Shown: positions 39,881-52,254, counted from the first letter of the stretch. The stretch: 64,000 nucleotides of DNA from Endomychus coccineus (GCA_958510875.1 OY294067.1:148044243-148108242), one strand, 5' to 3'. A program made the numbers and translations. Notes: a model not told the origin generated them from the letters alone.

Positions 39881-42812
39881 TTTTTTCAACGTGGTCTTGA
39901 ACGCAGTTGATGGTTATTGAGAGAAATATATATTTTAGGTGGAAAATTGGTCATTTCATTATTTTTTTATCTCACTTTTATTGATTTACTTGAATTTGCA
40001 CTGACATTGTCATATTTTTACATATGGATAGGTCTATTTGTCACTTACACTTCTTTTTTCGTGGATGGTTAGGATTATCTAGTTTCATTGATCAGCTGTT
40101 TTCAGCTTGTTGGTTTCAGCATTAAATCCTATGTTATAGGTACTGCGGTTTTATCTGTTCCTTTTTATTTGTAGCTTATAGTTCATTGTTTTAAACAATG
40201 TAATGTCATGTTTCCATATGTGCTTGTATTTTTTTCCACTATTGTGAATTGTTTAATCAAATCATTTGGGTCGATTTTTGATATTTCAGTAAGGGATACT
40301 TCCCTGATTTTTGTCTAACAGTTTCTGAAACTCAATTTTGATACATTCTTTTTTCCTTTGTAGCAAATATCGAAATAAAAATTTGGGAATTGTACATTGA
40401 GAATTTTATATTGGAAATGATGACTGAGCAAAGGGATGGCAGTTACAGTGATGAGGAATAAGGTTCTAGCAGGTTGCTAATATTGCGGTCGACATTGAGG
40501 TTGCATTTATAACTGCCAGTTTTGGGAAAGGAATAGCCCTTAATTGCCACAGTAGGTGGATACTGTTATGGAAGCTGCAAATTATTGGTGATCTGCGGGA
40601 GATCCCTGTTGCTCTGTTCTGCACCGTTCTTTCTTATGTTCGAATGACGTTAAGTATCATTATTTATATTTTTGAATGTACCTTTCGATTTGTTGTGCTA
40701 CATTACTTTTGAATTTTCATCGTTTAAGTGTCAACATTTTTCAATTTCAGTAACTGTTGTTTAGATTCATTAAATTTTGTTTTTTTTTAAACACTCATTT
40801 TGGGAGCTTGATCACCCTCAAAATGTAGTTGAATTTGGGAGTTTGACGTGTTCACTCTTCAAAACCTTGTTTATTTTTTTTTGGTATACATCGTTTAAGT
40901 GTCAACATTTTTCAATTTCAGTAACTGTTGTTTAGATTCATTAAATTTTGTTTTTTTTTAAACACTCATTTTGGGAGCTTGATAACCCTCAAAATGTAGT
41001 TGAATTTGGGAGTTTGACGTGTTCACTCTTCAAAACCTTGTTTATTTTTTTTTGGTATAGTTTAAGCTATAGTTTTTGTTACTCATTCAGAGATTTTGAA
41101 CTTGGAAGTTGTTAACTTCTGAATTGGGTTTCAATTTTCAATAATTGCATAGGTAAGTTATTTTGGGATCTGCTGGTCCATGTTATGACAGGTTTAGAAA
41201 TTGACCCTGGTATGCTATTTTTGTTGGGTCTATGCTCTTAGTGTTGCAACACTCGAGAGTAGACTGATATATAGGGAGCTATTGTCTGGAAAACGTATAT
41301 TTTCAGGAATAAGCTCCATTCTACGGTCAATCCTAGAGTAGGCAAAGTGTAATTTGGGATCATAGGGTCCATATTGTTGCTTAATTTGGGAGGTGACTAT
41401 GAGTTTTTTTTGAAATCAGGGAATACAAATTGGATTTAAGGTCCCCTTCCCTAGAGTCTTCAGAAATTAAACTCAGTGTAATAACGAGTTGAATTTTTCC
41501 AATTATTACAACATTAATTTGGAGTCTGATGGCTCATTGGTTGTAAAAAGTAAAAAAACCCGTTTATTTTTTTTTGTTCCAGGTAGTAGCATATCTTGGG
41601 GGTACATCTACTGTAGTTGGTTGAATTTTCAGTTTTTTTGATTACAATCTTATTTTTTTTGATAGACCAAATGATTTTGATAATTCTTATTGTTGTATTT
41701 TTCTTGTTTAGCACATTATGATCTTTTTCTTGTTGTCTTTTGTGTCAGTTCCTTCAATATGAAATGATAGGAAATGTTAAGAATTCTGGTTACATCAGTT
41801 TTCTTTGAAATTTTTGTTCTTTTGAAAAAATTGTGGAGCTTCACTTCAAATTTTTGTTACCTCTTGCTCAGTGTTGTATTATATACATTAACTATTGTAG
41901 TCCGTAGTGTGAGGGACTTTAATTTGGACTTACACTGGTGCTTGGGAATGATGACTGAAAACTTCCATTCACTATTAGTCTGGAGTGTAGGAGACTTTAA
42001 ATTGGACCTACACTTATGCGTGGGATAACTTTGTGAAAACATCTATTCACTATTGTGAACTAGTTCACTAATGTACCAGTTTCTTTAAAAATTTGTTTTT
42101 TTGTATCAGTGGAAGTGTAATGTTTTTTGTATCCCGAAGGTTGGGATTGGGTTTCGTATTTCCAAACTAAACAACACAGTTGCCGGATTATTGATGTGTT
42201 TAATAATCGGTTCAGTTGGTGATTGAGTATAAAGTTGTATTGATCCTTTAGTACACGGTTCAGTTGTTCAATTGTTTTGTAATGTATATCTTTGTAATTT
42301 TCGTGAAGTTACAGATATTACCATTAATTACCTCCTTACAGAGATTATTTTTTAGAGCTGGTACATTTCATATTCTTTTGGTTTTTGTTAATTTTCAGTT
42401 CCTTTGGATTAAATCCATATGGTATATCTTTGATCATTGTTAATCCATATGGGATTGTTAACTATTATATTTTTGTCAATTTTTTTTCCTCTAAAGGATA
42501 TTTGGAATCTTTATGCTGTTAGCTGGTATATTTTTTTATTGATTCTATTTAGTATTTCGTTTGGGGATGTTCACTAAACTATGATGAATAATTCACTTCC
42601 ATAAAATGTGTAGAACATTTCAATTTTCATTTTCGATTTCTTGTTTTTTTTTACTTCTGGGTTGTGATATTGGAGTTGGTCAACCAATATTTATGTGAGA
42701 AGCACAAAACTCTTCTGAGTATCGTGATTCTAGAATTGGTCAACCAGTCTCTCTGTCAAGACCGATTTGATATTCTTCACTTCAAACAATTTTTGTCGTG
42801 GTAGAGATGGAA
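39881..42812 (+). other. Interior of the LTR element: no coding sequence
   Basis: AT-rich, no recognisable gag or pol in any frame. A ~171-bp segment at about 40717-40887 (CATCGTTTAAGTGTCAACAT...TTTTTTTTGGTATA) is repeated at 40888-41058 almost unchanged. A weaker ~95-bp repeat lies at 41895-42055 (GTAGTCCGTAGTGTGAGGGA type). These produce a spurious 84-codon frame at 41774. Confidence 0.65.
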
Positions 42813-44568
42813 TGTAACGGTTTCGCCGTTACGAGATTCAAAGAACACTGTAATGAACAGTTTAAGATTCCTTTTCGGTTAGGAAACTTGTTCGATGATA
42901 TCTCAAAGACATCTGTGCGTTCAATAACATCGATTATTGAAATTAGTTTGACGCAGGTTCGATAGCGCGAGTATCGCGAAGAGGGGTAGAGATCAGAACG
43001 GAGGTCTCAAGCGGTCATTGTCGTGACAGTGTTGATAGAGGTACGTTGATTTTCAATAATTCTTTGTTTTTTAATTATTTCGTAAATTTTGCTATTGAAA
43101 TATAACTAACCTCAGGGACCATTTAATTTGATCTGTTTCTGTAATTAGAATACTGGATGTTCAGTCCCTGATGTAATTAACATCGTACCTCACGGCACTT
43201 CGCGCAATCAATTTGCATTCAGCATGATTCAATGAAAATCTTTCACATCATTGCAGGGATTGTTGTAATCGTTGTATGAAATCAATCCAGCGAGACGTAG
43301 GCAGTTTATACCGATGATATTTATTTTTCATCTTTGTAGTTATCGCCACAAATTGCACATGGTATTCTTAGTAGACTGAAACGTGCAGTAAATGTTGTTA
43401 AGGATTAGCACAAAGTAAGTAACTCAATTACTGCTCATTGGGTACATATGTATTACGTCTGCTACGCTCGTTCAGAGTTAGTACAAATTACAAACATCAA
43501 TCCATGTATGCAAATCATTTCAAGCAATTCAGATTTCATGCTAACTGACAAATTCCAACATTTTAATCATAATTCTTACAGTAACATTCTAATTATTATT
43601 CTTACAGTCACATTTTAATTATTATTCTTATAGTCACTTCTCAATTTCTTGCTAATTTAAGTATCAATTGTAGTAACTTAATTCTTTCAGATTAATTTAG
43701 ATTATTGTTCAACTTGATATTTCTTCAAGATTTCAATATTGTAATAGTATTTTCCACAATTTGGAGAGATAACATAATCAGTTGTGGAATCGCATGGTTA
43801 TTCCGATTGATTGTCTTGCTCGTCCCTTTGAACTTAGGTCAGGTTCTGTTCTTGTTCTGAAATTACAGGGTGAGAACAACTAAGGTGCCTCTCTTCTTTT
43901 TCCCGAAACGGTTTGGAGAATTCCCTGGCAGGACTGATTTTCATTTCCATCAAGTTCCAAGGAGGGTAACATTTTTAGTTTGAATAACCATATTTTCATC
44001 TCTCTGATTTATGTTATCCAATTGAATTTGTATTCCACTAATTTTTATAGAACTCATTTGAGGTTCATTTTAATTCTTTATATTTGATAATTTTTATAAT
44101 TAAATAATTGATTCCAAACTCTAACTAAATTTGTATGAACATTTATTTTTTGTTTAAATAGTAAACCAAGAATTTAATTCTGTATTTGTTCTGATTCAAA
44201 GTCAATTTAGTTTATGTTGTACAACTCGTTCACAATCAAAATTGTAATTTATTCATATTTCAAATCAAATTCCTCTAGGAATGAAACAAATTGTTAAGTT
44301 GGATTTGTTTTATTTTTCTGAATATCCATCAACCATCGTTCATCTCGTAGTGCCTGTATTCTCGACTGTGAATTATTTTTTTTGTGGTTATTCATTAAGC
44401 AGTTGGCGCTCAGGGCAATTCACCAGTCTAGAATCACAGGGCACGTTTCACTACGAGCCCTGAGACTAATCACTTTAATTTGAGCTAGTTGGACCATTAA
44501 AATCCGACGCAAAGCGATCCGTTTTTCTGGCGCCCCGCAAGAAGGGGTTTCGTTTCACTCCCGTTTCA
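42813..44568 (+). repeat. 3' LTR
   Basis: 1756-bp copy of 38131-39869. It ends CCCGTTTCA, then resumes penton sequence at 44573. Confidence 0.82.
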
Positions 44569-44812
44569 TGTTGAAAAAGACCGCTGGGGATTATGGCTTC
44601 CAACAATGAATAATAATCCAATACTCACCAGCATTCATTATATGAAAAGAGTTCATCTGAGGAGGTTGTTGTTGCAACCGACGTCATCAGAGGATATGTG
44701 TTTGCATTTCAGCAATAAAAGACATCCTAATATTGACCATCAGTCATTATCTACAACGAGTTCAAAGAGAAAGTGGCTGCTGCAACATTATCATTGGAGA
44801 ATATAAATTTTT
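44569..44812 (+). pseudogene. Penton end and small conserved protein, copy B
   Basis: The penton 3' end reappears (KKTAGDYGFQQ, stop at 44608). The small gene starts with the ATG at 44606, overlapping that stop: MNNNPILTSIHYMKRVHLRR, then SEDMCLHFSNKRHPNIDHQS, to TAA ~44804. It is the only copy with a start codon. A frameshift near 44770 removes the LENINFLKSLGYNVG tail seen in A2. Confidence 0.5.
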
Positions 44813-44830
44813 CGAAGTCCCTTGGCTACA

Positions 44831-46070
44831 ATGTCGGAAAAACTTTAAATATTCAACATCATCCGGGAAGAAACTCATACCTACTATACACACACAACAT
44901 CTTTCGGCAACAGCGATGAAATTGGGATATCAATCAATCAACAAGTTGTATTGGTAGATTTGGCCTCGTCTGCTTTATTCATCGAGGCAGAAATCTAGCC
45001 AGAAGCAAGTGTCGATGGTGAATGTACCCTAACCAATAATTTTGGAGCGTTTCTCTTTGAATATATCAGTTCTGAGTTGAATGGAAAAGAGATAGCCAAA
45101 GTACGCGATCCTGGTATTGTCAGCACCATCAGAGCTTATCTTACATATACAGAACATGAATCTACATCTCTAGCTCTTTCTGGATGGTCATATAAAGATG
45201 CAATGAGTTCAGTCTACAATAATAAAATCGATTTATGAATACCGTTGAATTTTCTACTAGGCCTATTCATTGACAATAACAAAGTTTTGAGTGGTACGCA
45301 TGAGCAGCTCTTGAAGAGGTCCCGAACCGATAACGATAGCTATACTAATAGCACAGGTACGAAAAGTGCTAAAATAAATGTGAAGACGATAGCATTAATA
45401 GTGCGACATGTGTTTCCGAATGATCAAGTTAAATTTCAGATGTTGGGGAATTTGAGTGCTGAAAGGCCTATTTTGATTCCATTCCGTGGATGGGATCTGC
45501 ATGAAAATCCGTTGATGAAGGAAAGCACTCGTGACATTTGGGCTGTTGAAACATCAATGAATTTGGAACGCCCCAGATATGTGATTCTGGCTTCCCAAAC
45601 TGATCGAAAAAATAATCCTGTTGAGCATAGTACATATTTCGATCATATAAACTTGCTGAATGTAAAATTATACTTGAATTCAGAGTGTTATCCATATGAA
45701 GCAATGAAATTGAATTTTCACGACTTGCAATACGTGGAAGCATACCAGATGTACTATGATTTCCAGAAATCATTTTCAAATAAAATAATAAGCGAGCCGA
45801 TGTTAGATTATAAAGCATTCAAGAATAAAGCTATTTTTGTGATTGATTATCAAAACAAAACGATGCTATAAAGTGATCAACAGTCGACGTCAAACTAGAG
45901 ATGGAAAGTATTATGAATTCCCCTAAAATTACCTGGGCTTATTGCATCATCATTAACGACCGTATAAAGTAGTATTCCCCGATTACCGGATGAGTTCGGA
46001 GATTAGTGTGAAGAACCAGGTGATGAATCATAATGTTATTATTTTAGTTATAAATGTTATACTAACAAAA
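44831..46070 (+). pseudogene. Major capsid protein, copy B
   Basis: The ATG at 44831 (MSEK), with an immediate TAA at 44846 and further stops (TAG ~44997, TGA ~45236). Between them family landmarks persist: FGAFLFEYISSELNGKEIAK, RDPGIVSTIRAYLTY. The best stretch is 45245-45871: LLGLFIDNNKVLSGTHEQLL, LIPFRGWDLHENPLMKEST, RPRYVILASQTDRKNNPVEH, MLDYKAFKNKAIFVIDY. A frameshift near 45860 precedes the C-terminus (EDCA-like capsid end in A2). About 25 codons are missing near the start. Sequence after 46070 lacks the MSV199 and membrane genes, so B is truncated here. Confidence 0.84.
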
Positions 46071-46189
46071 TGAAAATGTATTTTCCCAAATAAATGTTAT
46101 TATTATTATTTTTGCCATTTTATTCCTCAAACAGGATGGTGGTAATGTAATCAATCATTCAACGTTCATATTTGTTTGCTGGCTGCTAG

Positions 46190-47015
46190 CAGGTATCAAA
46201 TATGTGTTAAAACTAGTGTATGAATGTTGGAGCAAGTGTCTGAACACATGTCTGAATGTTGAAGCACGTGTCTGAACACGTGTCCGAATATTGAATCACG
46301 TGTCTGAACACGTATCTGAATGTTGAGGCATGTGTCTGAACACGTGTCTGAGTATTGAAGTATATGTCTGAACGTTGAAGCACGTGTTTGAACACGTGTC
46401 TGGGTGTTGGAGCACGTGTCTGAATATTGGAGCACGTGTCTGAACACGTGTATCAGTGTTGAAGCACGTGTCTGAACACGTGTCTGAGTGTTGAAGCACG
46501 TGTCTGAATATTGAAGCACGTGTGTGATAACGTGTCTGAGTGTTGAAGCACGTGTCTGAACACGTGTCTGAATATTGAAGCACGTGTCTGAGTGTTGGAG
46601 CACGTGATTGAGCACGTGTCTGAACACGTGTCCAAATATTGAAGCATGTGTCTGAACACGTGTCTGAGTGTTGAAGCACGTGTCTGAACACGTGTCTGAA
46701 TGTTGAAGCACGTGTCTGGGGTTGGAGCACGTGTCTAAATAATAAAGCAAGTGTCTGAACACGTGTCTGAGTATTGGAGCACGTGTCTGAACACGTGTCT
46801 GAGTATTGGAGCTAGTGTCTGAACACGTGTCTGAATGTTGAAGCACATGTCTGAACACGTGTATGAACACGTGTCTGAATATTGAAGCACATGTCCGAAC
46901 ACGTGGCTGGATATTGAAGCACATGTCTGGACACGTGTCTGAGTATTGGAGCATGTGTCTGAACACGTGACTTAACACGTGTCTGAATGTTAAAGCACTT
47001 GTCGGAGTGTTGAAT
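46190..47015. repeat. CACGTG array, right side of Polinton B
   Basis: About 36 to 40 occurrences of CACGTG or one-base variants in 825 bp, in units such as GAACACGTGTCTGAATGTTG plus AAGCACGTGTCTGA. Orientation is inverted relative to the arrays at 17780 and 32811, as expected of opposite ends. Frames through it (up to 260 codons) consist of HVFRHVLQHSDTCSDTC-like repeats and are not genes. Confidence 0.85.
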
Positions 47016-47600
47016 CACCCATTAAAAAATGTACATGACTATTACAATCATTATAATTATTCACATTTTATTACTTATCCCCCTCATCATCGTTCGTAAA
47101 CTATGATCGCCAAGTTGAATCAGTTGCTGTCACCGGTGACGTCATCATCGTTCATAAACTATGATCGTCAGATGTTTGGCTATTCTTCTAAAGACAATTC
47201 GATGCTAATATCACAACACTTCTTGGTAAGTTTGATACACATAAAGCAATATTTAGATAGTTTTCATGCACCATATTAATTTTTTTCATGAAAATTTGCA
47301 TTCTGCACGTCAACACCTTTCATTTGATACCCATAAAGCTATGGTTAGTGGTTTTTCCTCATTTACATGTATACCATATGGGATTTTTTGATGAAAAAGT
47401 TGAAAATTCACTTTCTCCCTGTCAAGACCTTTCATTTGACACTCATAACGCTATAGTTTAGAAATAAAAATTTCAAATCCTCATCGCGGGAGATCGGTCA
47501 AACTGATCGATATGTAGATAGTATGATCTTATTGAACACATCACGTAGATTCAGAATATGCAATGGAATAACCACTTCCGGTTTCACTCCCGGTGTGACA
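47016..47600. repeat. Right terminal segment of Polinton B
   Basis: Follows the order of A's inverted repeat: ATTCACATTTTATTACTTAT, hairpin units with GACGTCATCATCGTTC (47090-47165), then the segment shared with 13880-14160, then one AGATCGGTCAAACTGATCGA unit shared with 14180-14680. It merges into the minisatellite. Confidence 0.7.
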
Positions 47601-49556
47601 ATGTGTCTATATAACCCACTTCCAGTTCAACCCTGATGATGATGCTTGAGTCGATGAAAATCTTGTTCAGCTCATCATGTAGATTCAAAATATGCAATAA
47701 AATAACCATCACCTGTTATATAACCATCTTTCGGTTTCACCCTGATGTTGATGATGCTTGAGTCAATGAAAATCTTGTTCAGCTCATCATGTAGATTCAA
47801 AATATGCAATGAAATAACCACCTCCTGTTATATGACCCTCTTTCGGTTTCACTCTGATGATGATGATGCTTGAGTCGATGAAAATCTTGTTCAGCTCGTC
47901 ATGTAGATTCAATATATACAATAAAATAACCACCTCCTGTTATATAACCCTCTTTCGGTTTCACCCTGATGATGATGATGCTTGAGTCGATGAAAATCTT
48001 GTTCAGCTCATCATGTAGATTCAATATATGCAATAAAATAACCACTTCCTGTTATATGACCCTCTCTCGGTTTCACCCTGATGATGATGATGCTTGAGTC
48101 GATGAAAATCTTGTTCAGCTTATCATGTAGATTCTATATATGCAATAAAATAACCACTTCCTGTTATATGACCCTCTTTCGGTTTCACCGTGATGATGCT
48201 GATGCTTGAGTCGATGAAAATCTTGTTCAGCTCATCATGTAGATTCAATATATACAATAAAATGGACACCTCCTGTTATATAACCCTCTCTCGGTTCCAC
48301 CCTGATGATGATGATGCTTGAGTCGATGAAAATCTTGTTCAGCTCATCATGTAGATTCTATATATACAATAAAATAACCACCTCCTGTTATATAACCCTC
48401 TTTCGGTTTCACCCTGATGATGATGCTTGAGTCAATGAAAATCTTGTTCAGCTCATCATGTAGATTCAAAATATGCAATGAAATAACCACCTCCTGTTAT
48501 ATGACCCTCTTTCGGTTTCACTCTGATGATGATGATGCTTGAGTCGATGAAAATCTTGTTCAGCTCGTCATGTAGATTCAATATATACAATAAAATAACC
48601 ACCTCCTGTTATATAACCCTCTCTCGGTTTCACCCTGATGATGATGATGCTTGAGTCGATGAAAATCTTGTTCAGCTTATCATGTAGATTCTATATATGC
48701 AATAAAATAACCACTTCCTGTTATATGACCCTCTTTCGGTTTCACCGTGATGATGATGATGCTTGAGTCGATGAAAATCTTGTTCAGCTCATCATGTAGA
48801 TTCAATATATACAATAAAATGGACACCTCCTGTTATATAACCCTCTCTCGGTTCCACCCTGATGATGATGATGCTTGAGTCGATGAAAATCTTGTTCAGC
48901 TCATCATGTAGATTCTATATATACAATAAAATAACCACCTCCTGTTATATAACCCTCTTTCGGTTTCACCCTGATGATGATGATGCTTGAGTCGATGAAA
49001 ATCTTGTTCAGCTCATCATGTAGATTCAATATATGCAATAAAACAACCACCTCCTGTTATATAACCCTCTCTCGGTTTCACCCTGATGATGATGATGCTT
49101 CGATGAAAATCTTGTTCAGCTCATCATGTAGATTCTATATATGCAATAGAATAACCACCTCCTGTTATATAACCCTCTTTCGGTTACATCCTGATGATGA
49201 TGATGCTTGAGTCGATGAAAATCTTGTTCAGCTCATCATGTAGATTCAATACATGCAATAAAATAACCACCTCTTGTTATATAACCCTCTTTCGGTTTCA
49301 CCCTGATGATGATAATGCTTGAGTCGATGAAAATCTTGTTCAGCTCATCATGTAGATTCAATATATGCATTGAAATAACCACCTCCTGTTATATAACCCT
49401 CTTTCGGCTTCACCCTGATGATGATGATGCTTGAGTCGATGAAAATCTGGTTCAGCTCATCATGTAGATTCAAAATACGCAATAAAATAACCACCTCCTG
49501 TTATATAACCCTCTTTCGGTTTTACCCTGATGATGATGATGATTAAGTCGATGAAA
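47600..49556. repeat. Minisatellite, 18 units of ~111 bp
   Basis: Units hold CCTGATGATGATGATGCTTG, AGTCGATGAAAATCTTGTTC, AGCTCATCATGTAGATTCA, TATGCAATAAAATAACCACC and TCCTGTTATATAACCCTCTT. The TGCTTGAGT mark recurs at roughly 47645, 47755, 47870, 47980, 48090, 48200, 48313, 48424, 48535, 48646, 48757, 48868, 48980, 49090, 49203, 49315, 49426 and 49538. Variant words (GGACACCTCC at 48263 and 48818; ACCGTGATGATG at 48188 and 48743) repeat every 555 bp, so a five-unit block was duplicated. Confidence 0.88.
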
Positions 49557-49881
49557 AAACACATGTGGTATGTGCCGTCACGACTTTGAAACACTATGAT
49601 AGTTCATTCATAGATGACGCGCACCCACGTGACAACTCGTTGAAGACCCCCGTGACAGACGCCTAGTATCTCTAAAATTATTCCTCGATACAACCCTGCT
49701 CATTCATCGTTATTTTACACAGAAATTGATTAAGGGAATATGTAAATCGCTCTCCCGAACCTCATACCTTGCTTATAGGCTGCCTGCCGCGAGCGACCTC
49801 TCTATGACAAGCTGATTACCGCTGCTCGAACCTTTCGACCAGTGAACTCTCTAGCGACACTTCTCATACCAAACCGTAGAC
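49557..49881. other. End of Polinton B and flank
   Basis: The stretch 49570-49665 (ACCCACGTGACAACTCGTTG, CGTGACAGACGCC) resembles the CACGTGA-rich part of A's right inverted repeat (31665-31760), so B's TIR continues beyond the minisatellite. From ~49670 to 49881 no similarity was seen, except short CTAGCGACACTTCT-type words shared with the minisatellite at 60715. Confidence 0.5.
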
Positions 49882-49885
49882 CCCT
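49882..49885. repeat. Target duplication CCCT, left
   Basis: CCCT precedes the 5' LTR and follows the 3' LTR at 60715-60718. Confidence 0.75.
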
Positions 49886-51437
49886 TGTAATATCCTGGAT
49901 TGGAAATTACTTGAATCTATGGTTATGACGTCACAGGTTAGATCAAAATAGTCCGTATATCATTTACTCAATACGACTAGTCGAATTCGTTCATTGAAGA
50001 TTGTCACACTATGTTACAACTTTTTACAACGACTATCGTGAAGTAGGTCGATCGTGTTATCACATATTGATTAGTTCTCATGCAACGATTTATGACAATA
50101 GGAAGTTATAGTTCAGAGTATGATGGAAGAAACGGAAATTGGTTTAAGAGTTACGTGGCAGAAGAGAACGGAAGGTCGTGGTGGTTACTCGTTGTAAGTC
50201 ACTTGGGTAGAAGAATATACTGGTTAAATAACTGGAACCCTATTAGAGGGATTTATTCTCCCAAGATATCAAATGTTGTTCGTTTGTTTGGGAATTTATA
50301 ATTTCACTGGTTTGGTAAGCAGAAAGCAGACCATTAAATTGGGATAATTGGACCAACAAGTGTTCCCAGGACACTGAACAGAAGCCCAAAATCATATTAT
50401 TCTTGACTTTGGAAACCCTTTTTCGTTATAAAAGGTAACTATGTCTAATTGAATTTTCTTTCACTCTATTTGATAATTTGCCCCATATTTTTCACCAGTA
50501 ATAATTTTTATGAAATGAATTTTCTTATAACCTAGGAATCAGTCAGGGTGAAAGCTGAAAGGAATAAGATAATTATCTGAACTCAGTTAAATTACCTACA
50601 GTTCAATATTGTAGAAGTTGGGAGTTTATTAGAATTATTTTGTTGTATCAATTATTTTTATGTACAATGTATGTGTATTTTATTTCTACAAGGGTATGTC
50701 ATTTCCAAGAGAACTAAAAGTGAATATACTTGTGAATTGTTCAATAACGGGTTAGGTTAGTTACTCTGTAAGGAACAGTTGTGCTCATGTTTGTATATTA
50801 TTTTTAGGGTTTTTCCTTTTCTGTTTTTTTTATTGGACATCAGTTATTCTGGAAGTTTTGGAAATACCACTTGTCTAATATGGAGATTGTAGCAAGTATT
50901 ATGCCGTATTAACTGAGTCAAACTGTGTTGAACATAGACCATCCAGGGATTTAGGTATAGGTTATAACCGAGAGTTGAACTAGGTAACATGTTACAAACA
51001 TTGTTTTAATTGTGGTTCTATTGTTAACAAGTCGACTTGGTGAGAAGATCTAGATATAGGTTTTGGTATTAATTTAACTTGTAAAACAACCAAATCCAAA
51101 TGAGTTACATTTTGCTATCAGGATTATTTTTGTGTTCAATTTTTATGTTAAATACAACCTCCTACCATTATTTCGTTACGGTAGTGTTTCAATTACTCAC
51201 CTCTTATAACCTTTTCTTCTTATTTTTCCGTTTATTCAAGCATAGTTGAGAGTAATTAGGCAAAATTAATCATTCAAAACGGACTGGCGCCCATATCATC
51301 TTTCATGATAATTTATATTGAACTCCAAGGCCTAGTACAGTGTAATTCGAAGTTGGCGAATCACCCCTCCTGAGCAGCACGGGTTATTTATGTAATTGGG
51401 GATTGAGATATACGATACAAAGAAAAATTACATAACA
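49886..51437 (+). repeat. 5' LTR of the gypsy element
   Basis: Starts TGTAATATCCTGGATTGG, ends ACATAACA. It is highly similar to 59169-60714, with only scattered changes, so this insertion is younger than the element at 1448. Confidence 0.9.
50080..50301 (+). CDS. Small open frame within LTR
   Basis: 73 codons from the ATG: MQRFMTIGSYSSEYDGRNGN, WFKSYVAEENGRSWWLLVVS, RRIYWLNNWN. It is rich in aromatic residues and has no family match that I know. The 3' LTR keeps the same frame at 59363 (MQRFMTIESYSSEYDGRNGN), diverging only after the LNNWN region. Being inside an LTR, it may be chance or a small LTR-encoded peptide. Confidence 0.25.
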   Translation: MQRFMTIGSYSSEYDGRNGNWFKSYVAEENGRSWWLLVVSHLGRRIYWLNNWNPIRGIYSPKISNVVRLFGNL

Positions 51438-51440
51438 ATT

Positions 51441-51452
51441 TGGCGCCCAACG
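51441..51452 (+). promoter_or_regulatory. Primer binding site (Lys-tRNA type)
   Basis: TGGCGCCCAACG three bases after the 5' LTR end, the classical gypsy primer site. Confidence 0.85.
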
Positions 51453-51940
51453 TTTGAATTGACTTCTGGCAAAACATTTTTTTTAGAACGGGGGACAATA
51501 ATGAAATTTAAATTAATTATTTTACTGGTACATTTAGATCCCCTGTGTTGTTTCTCAATGCCGTACAAAATATACGCTGTACTTGGTTTGTTTTTTTCCT
51601 TTGAAGCACTATTAACTTGTTTGGACTTCGTTAATTTTCAACCTTAATGGTGTTGTTATTCTGCATACTTGACTGAATCACTGGTTACGTTACAACCTGT
51701 GAAAATAAAATTTATTTGTCCACAGATGTAATAGTTGATTAGATTATTAATGTCATTATTGAAATCAGGGGAAATAGTTAAATTTTTTTGAAGTTTTGAT
51801 ATTTTGTTAGCTCGTGTTTCCAGTTTGGTAGAGTGTTATGCTGATAAGTACTTAAATACTCTAAGAACGGATACCCTTTACATAGTATTAATAGTTTCCT
51901 TGGGTTGTAATTTTGTGTATCAGTTTATTACTTGTTAAAA
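51453..51940 (+). other. Gypsy leader, no gene
   Basis: Untranslated region between the primer site and gag. A frame at 51396-51647 crosses the LTR border and is not accepted. Confidence 0.5.
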
Positions 51941-52254
51941 ATGTATAAATTAGATGTTGATCGTTTGATTAAGGATGAACTAGAATATGAAGTTAAAATT
52001 CGTGGAATTTCTGAAACCGGAAATTTAGATAGCTTGAGGAAATGTTTACGTTCCTTGTTATCTTTGGAAACTTCAGGCAATAGTGTTCATAGTTCGGTGT
52101 CCTTGGATCCAAATGAAGAGATTGGGATTTGTACAGTTAAGATTGAAGAACTTACGGCAATTATTTCAAGTTTTACTGGTTCTCAACCGGCTATCCGTAA
52201 GATTGAAACGAACATTTCTCACTCAGTTGGTCGTATTGATAGAATTTCGGATAG
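51941..52254 (+). pseudogene. Gypsy gag, N-terminal part
   Basis: The ATG at 51941. MYKLDVDRLIKDELEYEVKI, RGISETGNLDSLRKCLRSLL is the helical N-terminal gag motif of insect gypsy elements (a SAP-like short helix pair). It is cut at codon ~105 by the inverted-repeat transposon and resumes at 55796. With the transposon and one copy of TAG removed, the reading frame is continuous. Confidence 0.7.
52252..52254. repeat. Target duplication TAG of the nested transposon, left
   Basis: TAG here and at 55796-55798 flank the inverted repeats. A 3-bp duplication is the size that keeps gag in frame. Confidence 0.65.

Larger units (their letters stand above)
38131..44568 (+). mobile_element. Non-coding LTR retroelement inside Polinton B penton gene
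   Basis: LTRs of 1739 and 1756 bp (38131-39869, 42813-44568), both beginning TGTAACGG, enclose 2.9 kb. Just after the first LTR is the primer site CTGGCGCCCA (39870), and a purine-rich GTGGTAGAGATGGAA precedes the second. No gag or pol sequence is seen. The flanks AGTT and TGTT differ by one base from a perfect 4-bp duplication, and the uninterrupted sequence exists in copy A2 at 27600. It is an internally replaced derivative that would rely on a relative's proteins. The same LTR family occurs at 1-214 and 62130-63902. Confidence 0.83.

Noticed and set aside
41774..42028. 84-codon frame inside the non-coding LTR element
   Set aside because: Composed of an imperfect ~95-bp duplication; no family features.
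46196..47018. Long minus-strand frames (up to 260 codons) through the CACGTG array
   Set aside because: They translate the ~22-bp repeat in every frame into monotonous HVFRHVLQHSDTCS-type text; open frames are expected because the unit lacks stops.
48974..49210. 78-codon frame in the minisatellite
   Set aside because: It repeats MKILFSSSCRF with the 111-bp period and is an artefact of the array.
47600..49556. CRISPR-like look of regularly spaced units
   Set aside because: Whole units are similar, with no unique spacers, and the DNA is eukaryotic; this is a minisatellite.
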